DNA of 12,365 nt, taken from JBKDZP01 sp047971315 (lineage in GTDB: Bacteria; Bacillota_I; Bacilli_A; RF39; UBA660). The position numbers were made by a program, and so were the translations under genes. The stretch spans positions 1 through 12,365 of the forward strand of contig JBKDZP010000009.1 in NCBI GenBank assembly GCA_047971315.1, read 5' to 3'. The notes beneath the pieces are model-generated. The model was given only the letters and a program-made list of their open reading frames with translations, ran no database searches and was not told the DNA's origin. This document shows, in pieces, positions 5,651 to 12,208 of this stretch (position 1 is the first letter of the stretch; each line of letters opens with the position of its first letter).

Positions 5651-6421
5651 ATGAAAGATGTAAATTATTTAATAAGTAGTGGTATAAATGTACAAGGTAG
5701 TCTAGAATTATTTGGTGATATGGATACATATAATGAAACATTAGAAGAATTTTTAACTGGAGCAATTGAAAAATTAGCAGATATAAAAAAGAACAAAGAG
5801 TTAAATGATATGCCAGATTATGCAATTTTAGTTCATTCATTAAAAAGTGATTCTAAATATTTAGGTTTTACTACATTAGCAGAATTATCATATAACCATG
5901 AAATGGCTAGTAAAGCAAACAATATTAATTTTGTATATGATAATTATGATGAATTAGTTAATGAAGCAAATAGAATAATAAATGTTGTATGTACTTATTT
6001 AGGTCAAACATCACCAAATATAAAACAACAAGAACAAATAATAGAAAAAGATAAAGCAATATTAGTAGTAGATGATTCTGATATGATTAGAAATTTTATT
6101 TCAAGAATATTTAATGATTTATATGAAGTTAAAATGGCAAAAGATGGAGCAGCAGCAATTCAAATGGTTGAAACAACTAATAAAGAAATTATTGGAATGT
6201 TACTTGATTTAAATATGCCAAACGTTAATGGATTTGCTGTACTTGAATATTTAAATAAAAATGAATTATTCACTAAAGTACCTGTAGCAATAATTACTGG
6301 TGATGATGCAAAAGAAACAATTAATAAAGCTTTTGAATATCCTATAGTAGATGTATTAACAAAACCATTTAATGAAAGAGATTTAAAAAGAGTTTTAGAC
6401 AAAATAATTAATTATAATTAA
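5651..6421 (+). CDS. HPt-receiver fusion protein at the spo0B position
   Basis: A 256-residue protein. Residues 1-118 are a helical histidine phosphotransfer (HPt) domain: the motif AILVHSLKSDSKYLGF places the phosphorylatable histidine at 62, and the lead-in LISSGINVQGSLELFGDMD and the tail NHEMASKANNINFV fit the Hpt family. A linker (about 119-134) rich in Q/E/K follows. Residues 135-256 are a complete receiver domain: acidic pair Asp141-Asp142, phosphoacceptor Asp186 in LLDLNMP, Thr216 in IITGDD and Lys238 in LTKPF; all catalytic residues are present. No output or DNA-binding domain and no membrane segment. It would take phosphate at His62 from a receiver and/or pass it to Asp186, so it is a cytosolic relay protein, partner unknown. 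It lies between rpmA and obg, where B. subtilis has spo0B, but it is not Spo0B by sequence. It has its own promoter and terminators on both sides. ATG 5651 follows a moderate AGGATGTGA. Confidence 0.86.
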   Translation: MKDVNYLISSGINVQGSLELFGDMDTYNETLEEFLTGAIEKLADIKKNKELNDMPDYAILVHSLKSDSKYLGFTTLAELSYNHEMASKANNINFVYDNYDELVNEANRIINVVCTYLGQTSPNIKQQEQIIEKDKAILVVDDSDMIRNFISRIFNDLYEVKMAKDGAAAIQMVETTNKEIIGMLLDLNMPNVNGFAVLEYLNKNELFTKVPVAIITGDDAKETINKAFEYPIVDVLTKPFNERDLKRVLDKIINYN

Positions 6422-6438
6422 GCCAAAAGGCTTTTTTT
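6420..6438 (+). terminator. Rho-independent terminator after the HPt-receiver gene
   Basis: AAGCC (6420-6424), loop AAAA, GGCTT (6429-6433) and a T-tract to 6438; starts within the stop codon. Confidence 0.8.
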
Positions 6439-6572
6439 ATGGAAATATTTATAAAACAGAAAATTTTCAAAATTTTAGTTGAAATTAATATTTAGATTAA
6501 ATTTATAGTCGTAGAAATTTTAGTATAAGACTAAAAGATAGAAAATAATAATAGAATAAAAATAAATTATAC

Positions 6573-6596
6573 AAGTGATATTTCACTTTTTTTTTT
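6573..6596 (+). terminator. Second terminator-like hairpin before obg
   Basis: AAGTGA (6573-6578), loop TATT, TCACTT (6583-6588) followed by a run of T to 6596. It lies 135 bases beyond the previous terminator, so it must end some transcript starting in between or act as a backup stop or obg attenuator. A 7-bp hairpin (TTTTAGT 6518-6524 / ACTAAAA 6530-6536) lies upstream. The stem is short, so confidence is moderate. Confidence 0.65.
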
Positions 6597-6609
6597 GATA
6601 CTTTTAGTG

Positions 6610-6615
6610 TATAAT
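6610..6615 (+). promoter_or_regulatory. Probable -10 element of the obg promoter
   Basis: A perfect TATAAT stands 25 bases before the obg ATG. The -35 at 17-base spacing falls in the terminator T-run (TTTTTT, 6587-6592); TTGATA at 6595-6600 is only nine bases away and too close. The promoter is therefore suggested by the -10 and the need for a start after the terminator. Confidence 0.45.
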
Positions 6616-6639
6616 AACTATTAGAAATGGAGGGTATTT

Positions 6640-7914
6640 ATGTTTATAGATGAAGTCACACTAGAACTATATGCCGGGGATGGTGGAAATGGATCAATGG
6701 CTTTCCGCCGTGAAAAATTTGTAGAAATGGGTGGACCTTTTGGAGGAAATGGCGGTAAAGGTAGTGATATAATCTTCAAAGTTGATGAAGGTTTAAATAC
6801 ACTTATTGACCTTAGATTAAAAAGAACAATAAAAGGTGATAAAGGAATAAATGGTGAAGGTAAAGGTAAACATGGTAGAAAAGCAGAAGATATATATGTA
6901 AAAGTACCACTTGGAACTGTAATAACTGATAATGATACTGGATTAATTTTAGCTGATTTAACAACTAAAGAAGATGAGGTTGTAATTGCAACAGGTGGTC
7001 GTGGTGGTCGAGGAAACATTGCCTTAGCTACTAGATCAAATCCTGCTCCTTCATTTGCTGAAAACGGTGAACCAGGTGAATATAAAAAAGTAAAAATAGA
7101 ATTAAAATTATTAGCTGATGTAGGATTAGTTGGAATGCCAAGTGTTGGAAAATCTACACTAATTTCCAAAATATCAGCATCAAAACCAAAAATTGCAGCT
7201 TATCACTTTACAACATTAACTCCAAATTTAGGAGTAGTTAGAGCAGGAGAAGGTAAATCATTTGTAGTAGCAGACTTACCAGGTTTGATTGAAGGTGCAT
7301 CTCTTGGAGAAGGTTTAGGAGATAGATTTTTAAAACATATTGAAAGAACAAGAGTAATTGCACATGTAATAGATATGGGTGGATTTGAAGGAAGAAATCC
7401 TTATCAAGATTACATTACAATCAATAAAGAATTAGAAAACTTTAATCCTAATATTTTAGAAAAACCGCAAATAATAATTGCAAATAAAATGGATATGCCA
7501 GAAGCTAAAGCAAATTTAGAAGAATTCAAAAAAAATATAGAAAACACAAAAATATTTTCTATATCAGCAATTGAATCAAACGGATTAGACCCAGTTATCA
7601 AAGAACTTTCTGATATGTTAGATAATATTGCTAAATTACCACTTTACGAAGAAGAAAAATTTGAAAGTCATATTTTATATAAATTTAAAAGAGAAAAACC
7701 ATTTATAATATCAAAAGACAACGATACATGGGTAATTAGAGGAAATGAAGTAGAAAAACTTTTAAAGATGACTAGATTTTCAACTGATGAAGCAGCAAAC
7801 CGTTTTGCTACTAAATTAAGAAAAATGGGAATAGATGATAAGTTAAGAGAACTTGGAGCAAACGATGGTGATAATGTTCGTATTCTTGATTTTGAATTTG
7901 ATTATAAATTATAG
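6640..7914 (+). CDS. obg: GTPase Obg (CgtA)
   Basis: A 424-residue, full-length Obg. Residues 1-158 form the glycine-rich Obg fold (YAGDGGNGSMAFRREKF, then GGPFGGNGGKGSD, and GGRGGRGN at 119-126). The GTPase domain follows with P-loop GMPSVGKST (165-173), the switch I threonine region HFTTLTPNLG, DLPGLIEGA with the G3 DLPG at 212-215, NKMD (282-285) and SA (309-310). The last ~80 residues are the OCT domain (WVIRGNEVEKLLKMTRF). Obg is an essential GTPase in 50S assembly; in B. subtilis it is also linked to the sigma-B stress response and sporulation phosphorelay. ATG 6640 follows GGAGGG at 6629-6634. The rpmA-(relay gene)-obg order is the classic Bacillus one. truB begins eight bases after the stop. 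The glycine-rich N-terminus creates a long proline-rich open frame on the other strand, which is not a gene. Confidence 0.98.
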   Translation: MFIDEVTLELYAGDGGNGSMAFRREKFVEMGGPFGGNGGKGSDIIFKVDEGLNTLIDLRLKRTIKGDKGINGEGKGKHGRKAEDIYVKVPLGTVITDNDTGLILADLTTKEDEVVIATGGRGGRGNIALATRSNPAPSFAENGEPGEYKKVKIELKLLADVGLVGMPSVGKSTLISKISASKPKIAAYHFTTLTPNLGVVRAGEGKSFVVADLPGLIEGASLGEGLGDRFLKHIERTRVIAHVIDMGGFEGRNPYQDYITINKELENFNPNILEKPQIIIANKMDMPEAKANLEEFKKNIENTKIFSISAIESNGLDPVIKELSDMLDNIAKLPLYEEEKFESHILYKFKREKPFIISKDNDTWVIRGNEVEKLLKMTRFSTDEAANRFATKLRKMGIDDKLRELGANDGDNVRILDFEFDYKL

Positions 7915-7922
7915 GTAAAACA

Positions 7923-8780
7923 ATGAATGGACTTTTATTTATAAATAAAGAACCAAATAAAACAAGTAGAGATATAGTAAATGAAATATGTAAAAAATTA
8001 AATACAAAAAAAGTTGGGCATACGGGAACACTAGATCCAATGGCAACTGGAGTATTAATTATTTGTGTTGGTGCAGCTACTAAATTAGTTGACATTATAA
8101 CTTCAAAAGAAAAAGTTTATGAAGCAGAAATTACTTTAGGTATAAAAACAAATACATTAGATACTACAGGTGAAATATTAACTACTCAAGCTACAACAAA
8201 AACAAAAGAAGAAATTGAGCAAGTATTAAATAGTATGATAGGAACATATTCGCAACAAGTACCTTCCTATTCAGCAGTTAAAATAAATGGAAAAAAACTT
8301 TATGAGTATGCTAGAGAAAAAATCCAAATAGAGCTTCCTAGTAGACAAGTAGAAATTAAATCTTTAGAATTAATAAGTGATATTATATATGAAAATAACA
8401 AAACAATTTTTAAAATAAGGACCAAAGTAAGTAAAGGAACATACATTAGAAGTTTAATAAACGATATTGCTACAAAACTAAATACAATCGGTGTAATGTC
8501 TAGTTTAACTAGAACTAAACAAGGAAATATTAGTATTGATGATTGTATTAATTTAAAAGATATAGAAACTCTACATCCTATTGAGGAATTGTTTTGTGAT
8601 AAACAAAAAACAATGATTAATGAAATATTAGAAAAAAAAATATTAAATGGATCAGTATTAGAAGATACAATTAATCAAGAAAAAGTATATTTTTACAATA
8701 ATAATAATAAATTAATTGCAATATATAAAAAAGAAGACAATAAAATAAAACCATGGAAAATGTTTTTAGAAAATAGATAA
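7923..8780 (+). CDS. truB: tRNA pseudouridine(55) synthase TruB
   Basis: A 285-residue TruB. The N-terminus MNGLLFINKEPNKTSRDIVN and the catalytic motif VGHTGTLDPMATGVL, with the nucleophilic Asp38, are diagnostic; the second conserved block QVPSYSAVKINGKKLYEYAR (Tyr that stacks on the substrate) and KVSKGTYIRSLINDIATKL follow. It isomerises U55 to pseudouridine in the T-arm of tRNAs. A short C-terminal region (about 230-285) replaces a full PUA domain and is less conserved, as in other Bacillota. The ATG at 7923 has only a weak ribosome binding site (TAGGT), so translation probably depends on obg read-through; the gap to obg is eight bases. Placing truB directly behind obg is not the Bacillus arrangement (there truB is near infB/ribC) and may be lineage specific. 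Confidence 0.97.
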   Translation: MNGLLFINKEPNKTSRDIVNEICKKLNTKKVGHTGTLDPMATGVLIICVGAATKLVDIITSKEKVYEAEITLGIKTNTLDTTGEILTTQATTKTKEEIEQVLNSMIGTYSQQVPSYSAVKINGKKLYEYAREKIQIELPSRQVEIKSLELISDIIYENNKTIFKIRTKVSKGTYIRSLINDIATKLNTIGVMSSLTRTKQGNISIDDCINLKDIETLHPIEELFCDKQKTMINEILEKKILNGSVLEDTINQEKVYFYNNNNKLIAIYKKEDNKIKPWKMFLENR

Positions 8781-8791
8781 GGAAGTGCTAT

Positions 8792-9916
8792 ATGATCTAT
8801 TTAGATTATTCTGCAACAACACCAGTTAATAAAGAAGTATTAGATAGTTTTAATAAAACTTGTTTAGAATACATTGGAAACTCAAATTCACTCCATAATT
8901 TAGGAGTAAAATCTAAAAATTTAGAAGAAAGTGCAACAAACCAAATAGCAAATATTTTAAATTGTCAAAAAGAAGAAGTAATATATACTAGTGGTTCTAG
9001 TGAATCAAACAATCTTGCAATTAAAGGTATAGCATTAAAATATCAAAATCGTGGGAAACATATTATTACAACAAATCTAGAACACTCATCAATATATGGA
9101 CCATTAGGATATCTTCAACAAATTGGGTTTAGAGTTGACTTTGTAAAAACAAATGAATTTGGCCTAGTAGATATCGAAAACTTAAAAGAACTTATTACAA
9201 AAGAAACAATATTAGTAACTATTGCATCAGTCAATAGTGAAAGTGGAATAAAACAAAATATTGAACAAATAGCAAATCTTCTAATAAATTATCCAGCAAC
9301 TTTTTTTCATGTCGATGCAACTCAAAGCATTGGAAAAGTAAATATTGATTTTACTAATGTAGATTTAATTAGTTTTTCTGCCCATAAATTTTACGGTTTA
9401 AAAGGAATAGGATGTTTAATCAAGAAAAAAAATATATCACTAATACCACTTATTCATGGGGGGAAATCAACAACAAACTTTAGAAGTGGAACTCCTGCTT
9501 TGCCATTAATTGTATCATTATCTAAGGCATTACGATTAGAAACTCAAAATTTAGATCATGAATTTGAAAAAATATTTGATTTAAATAATTATCTAAAAGA
9601 TAAATTAAAACAATATCAAGATCTTGTAATTAATAGTAATCAATTTTCTATACCACATATACTTAATATTAGTTTAATAAATATAAAACCAGAAACTATG
9701 ATTCATGCTTTAGAAAAATATGAAATTTATATATCAACTCAAAGTGCATGTGCTGCTGGTAATACAATTAGTAAAGCAATATATGAAATTACAAAAAATG
9801 AATTAATAGCAGCTCATAGTATAAGAATAAGTTTATCTAAACTAACAACTAAGTTAGAGATTGATACATTTTTAAAATATTTTGATATTTGTTATAGGAA
9901 ATTAAATATAAAATGA
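8792..9916 (+). CDS. NifS/IscS-type cysteine desulfurase
   Basis: A 374-residue class V aminotransferase-fold enzyme. It opens MIYLDYSATTPV, has TSGSSESNNLAIKG (67-80), the cofactor-stacking His98 in NLEHSS, HVDATQS (Asp175), and the PLP lysine Lys199 in SFSAHKFYGLKG. The catalytic cysteine is Cys320 in STQSACAAG, the position of the NifS/IscS mobile loop, and RSGTPALP matches the 'RSGTEN' region. It takes sulfur from L-cysteine as a persulfide for iron-sulfur clusters or tRNA thiolation. No scaffold (nifU/iscU), thiI or mnmA lies next to it, so the acceptor is not visible here. The ATG at 8792 follows GGAAGTG, eleven bases behind truB. The stop overlaps the next gene by four bases (ATGA), so the two are translationally coupled. 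Confidence 0.93.
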   Translation: MIYLDYSATTPVNKEVLDSFNKTCLEYIGNSNSLHNLGVKSKNLEESATNQIANILNCQKEEVIYTSGSSESNNLAIKGIALKYQNRGKHIITTNLEHSSIYGPLGYLQQIGFRVDFVKTNEFGLVDIENLKELITKETILVTIASVNSESGIKQNIEQIANLLINYPATFFHVDATQSIGKVNIDFTNVDLISFSAHKFYGLKGIGCLIKKKNISLIPLIHGGKSTTNFRSGTPALPLIVSLSKALRLETQNLDHEFEKIFDLNNYLKDKLKQYQDLVINSNQFSIPHILNISLINIKPETMIHALEKYEIYISTQSACAAGNTISKAIYEITKNELIAAHSIRISLSKLTTKLEIDTFLKYFDICYRKLNIK

Positions 9917-10539
9917 TTATAAATCCAAAAATAAAAAAAGAAGACCTTTCGCTAATAGATAAAATAAATTTTGAAGAAGAATATATATATAATTCTTTTG
10001 TTCAAAATTATGAAATAAATAATGAAGAAACAACTAACTTTCAAATTGATACATGTTATTTAGAAAAAGTGAAAATAACTAATTCAAATCTTCTAAAAAG
10101 TAATATAAATGATACAATAATAATCAACTCTGATTTGTCTAATTCTAATTTAAGTAACAGTAATTTAACTAGATGTGAATTTATCAATTGTAATTTAATT
10201 GGAATAGATCTCTCAGTTTGTACAATTAAAGATACAAAATTTATTAATTGTAATATTAACTATGGAAACTTTTCAAAATCAAAACTAACAGATTTATTAA
10301 TGATAGATTCCAATTTAAATGAAGCTAGTATAAATTATACATCATTAAAAAATGTTAACATTAAAAATACAAGTTTAATTAGAACCGAAATATTTAATAC
10401 ATCTTTAAAAGATATTGACTTTTCTGATACTATAATAGATGGAGTATTAGTTGATCCTAACTCAATAAAAGGTGTAATAGTAAATGAATATCAAGCATTA
10501 CAATTAGTACAACTACTTGGTATAAAAATAAAAAATTAA
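9913..10539 (+). CDS. Pentapeptide-repeat protein
   Basis: A 208-residue protein, mostly tandem five-residue units of the type S/N-x-L-x-x at residues about 43-178 (for example NSDLSNSNLSNSNLTRCEF, and FINCNIN), which form a right-handed quadrilateral beta-helix. The Ala-(D/N)-Leu-x-x pattern typical of Qnr-like proteins is here mostly Ser/Thr/Asn-rich with central Leu, Ile or Phe. The N-terminal 42 residues are acidic and non-repeating; the C-terminus GVIVNEYQALQLVQLLGIKI is a small cap helix seen in many Bacillota pentapeptide proteins. No transmembrane segment. Function is unknown: DNA mimicry as in Qnr/MfpA is possible in this fold but nothing here shows it. It starts at the ATG overlapping the desulfurase stop (ATGA), so it is likely made with that enzyme. 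Cys residues are frequent in the repeats (48, 88, 93, 103, 113). Confidence 0.88.
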   Translation: MIINPKIKKEDLSLIDKINFEEEYIYNSFVQNYEINNEETTNFQIDTCYLEKVKITNSNLLKSNINDTIIINSDLSNSNLSNSNLTRCEFINCNLIGIDLSVCTIKDTKFINCNINYGNFSKSKLTDLLMIDSNLNEASINYTSLKNVNIKNTSLIRTEIFNTSLKDIDFSDTIIDGVLVDPNSIKGVIVNEYQALQLVQLLGIKIKN

Positions 10540-10581
10540 AAAAAGATTTGTTAATGTATACAGTAAAAAAGGATTGATAAA

Positions 10582-10845
10582 ATGAAAATTATTAGAGTAA
10601 GTGCAGTATGGTGTGTAAGTTGTATAGTATCACATAAAATGTGGTTAGAATTAAAAGAAAAATATCCCGATTTTGAGTTTTTAGACTATGACTATGACTT
10701 AGATTTAGATCAAATAGAAAAATATCAAATTGGTACAATTATTCCAGTAATTATATTTTTAAAAAATGATAATGAGATACTTAGAATAACTGGTGAGAAA
10801 AATAAAACAGAGTTTTTTAAAATAATTGAGGAGGTAATTGAATGA
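10582..10845 (+). CDS. Cytosolic thioredoxin-fold protein
   Basis: An 87-residue thioredoxin-fold protein with the redox motif WCVSC (Trp10, Cys11, Cys14) after a first strand KIIRVSAVW, and the cis-proline strand at Pro55 (GTIIPVIIF). It has no signal peptide, so it acts in the cytoplasm. At 87 residues it is a short thioredoxin without the usual N-terminal helix. The ATG at 10582 follows AGGA (10570-10573). The gene ends in ATGA, overlapping the start of the CcdA-type gene by four bases. Translational coupling to a membrane thiol transporter makes it a good candidate for the cytosolic electron donor to that transporter. CVSC differs from the classical CGPC, so the redox potential cannot be inferred. 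Confidence 0.85.
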   Translation: MKIIRVSAVWCVSCIVSHKMWLELKEKYPDFEFLDYDYDLDLDQIEKYQIGTIIPVIIFLKNDNEILRITGEKNKTEFFKIIEEVIE

Positions 10846-12028
10846 AATATATTAAAAAGATAATTTTAATATTTATATTATTATCACTATTTATTCCAAA
10901 TATAAAAGCAGAGAAAAATATACATTATATTTATTTTATGGAGATGGATGTCCTCATTGTGCTGCTGAAGAAGAATACTTAGAGCAAGTAAAAAAACAAT
11001 ATCCAAACTTACAAATTGAGCTATATGAAGTTTGGTATGATGAAGATAATCAAACATTATTACAAAATGTTAGAGAATCTTTTGGAATTTCTAATAGTTA
11101 TGTTCCTTTAACGATAGTTGGAAACAAAACTTTAGTAGGATATAGTGATGAAACTGGAAGTAGTAAGATTGATAAAATACTTGAACAAGCATACAATGAT
11201 AGTAATTATGAAGACTATGTTTCTCAAATAATTGAAAAAAAAGAAAGTATAACTATTACTAATGAAGTAGATGATGATCCTAATTTAACAATCCCAATTT
11301 TAGGAGAGATTAATGTAGTTGATTTTTCACTACCAATAATAACTATTGCTATTGGTTTAGTAGATGGATTTAATCCATGTGCTTTATGGATTTTATTGTT
11401 TTTAATTAGTATGTTGATAAATACTAAAGATAAAAAAAGATTATTTGTTCTTGGCATGACATTTATTCTAACATCTGGATTAATTTATATGTTTATAATG
11501 TTATCTTGGTTAACTATTACAGTTAAAATAAGTAGTATAATTTGGATAAGAAATATAATTGCTTTAATTGCAATAATAGGCGGAATTTTAAATTTAAGAA
11601 CTTATATTAAAACGAAAGAAACAGGGTGTAGTGTTGTTGATGCAAAAAAAAGAAAATCAATTATGGAGAAAATAAAAAAATTTACAATTGAAAAAAGTTT
11701 TTTTATAGCTATTTTAGGAATGATTGCTCTAGCAATATCAGTTAATGTAATTGAATTTGCATGTTCAGCAGGTCTTCCGTTATTATTTACTCAAATTTTG
11801 GCTATTAATGAATTATCAAATATCCAATACTTTATGTATATTTTATTATATGTATTTTGTTTTTTATTTGATGAAATTGTAATATTTTTAATAGCTTTAT
11901 TTTCATTTAAAATAACAGGAATATCAAATAAATACACAAAATACTCTCATTTAATAGGAGGAATAATAATGTTATTAATAGGATTATTGTTAATTCTAAA
12001 ACCAGAATGGATCATGCTTAATTTTTAA
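10842..12028 (+). pseudogene. Signal peptide + thioredoxin domain + CcdA/DsbD-type transmembrane thiol transporter, broken by a one-base frameshift
   Basis: From the ATG at 10842 (AGGAGGT at 10830-10836) the chain reads as a clear signal peptide, MKYIKKIILIFILLSLFIPN ending KAEK, then continues to a TAG at 10977-10979. The conserved thioredoxin motif YGDGCPHC (10937-10960) is in the -1 frame, which is open from there to the TAA at 12026-12028 without any ATG, GTG or TTG before 11396. One extra base in the A5 run at 10914-10918 restores a 395-residue protein with EKKYTLYLFYGDGCPHC: thioredoxin cysteines Cys37/Cys40 and cis-Pro89, a linker to about 160, then six or so membrane helices with the CcdA/DsbD cysteine pair Cys180 (DGFNPCALWILL) and Cys308 (EFACSAGLPLLF). 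An intact protein would carry electrons from cytosolic thioredoxin to extracytoplasmic disulfides. Without the extra base the gene is a pseudogene or has a sequencing error in a homopolymer. The A5 context (G AAA AAT) is not a canonical programmed slippery site. An isolated frame 11396-12028 encodes only the membrane half. Confidence 0.85.
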
Positions 12029-12035
12029 TTAAAAT

Positions 12036-12067
12036 AAAAAGCTAATAAATGTTTATTAGTTTTTTTA
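12036..12067 (+). terminator. Rho-independent terminator after the CcdA-type gene
   Basis: CTAATAA (12042-12048), loop ATGT, TTATTAG (12053-12059), flanked by A5 before and a T-run to 12066; the stem may extend through the A/T flanks. Ends the redox operon. Confidence 0.8.
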
Positions 12068-12140
12068 TATTTAAAAAAATTAAATATTTAAATCTCAAAA
12101 AAATATTAATAGTACAGTAAAAAAGAGTGAATTTTCTTCG

Positions 12141-12169
12141 CAGACAAATTATTCTAAATTTGATATAAT
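12141..12169 (+). promoter_or_regulatory. Extended -10 promoter before the right-edge gene
   Basis: TGATATAAT (12161-12169) is an extended -10 with perfect TATAAT; CAGACA at 12141-12146, 17 bases upstream, matches four of six -35 bases. Start of transcription near 12176, about 33 bases before the ATG at 12209. Confidence 0.6.
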
Positions 12170-12208
12170 TAATATAATAAGGGTGGTTATATTTTAGGAG
12201 TACATATA

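Noticed and set aside
6621..7169. Long proline-rich open frame on the - strand
   Set aside because: It is the reverse reading of the glycine-rich Obg N-terminal domain (GGN codons read as Pro); no ribosome binding site and no family likeness.
10905..10922. Programmed -1 ribosomal frameshift in the CcdA-type gene
   Set aside because: The in-frame heptamer G AAA AAT does not allow full re-pairing of the P-site tRNA and no stable pseudoknot or hairpin is evident just downstream; an A-run indel is simpler.
11396..12028. Stand-alone 210-residue membrane protein starting at TTG 11396
   Set aside because: The TTG sits within the first membrane helix, after the conserved NPCA motif, and has no ribosome binding site; the frame is the 3' part of the frameshifted thioredoxin-CcdA gene.
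10559..12125. 13-base repeat TACAGTAAAAAAG at 10559-10571 and 12113-12125
   Set aside because: Most of it is an A-run, flanks differ, and such matches are expected by chance in DNA this AT-rich; not enough to claim a mobile-element end or shared regulator.
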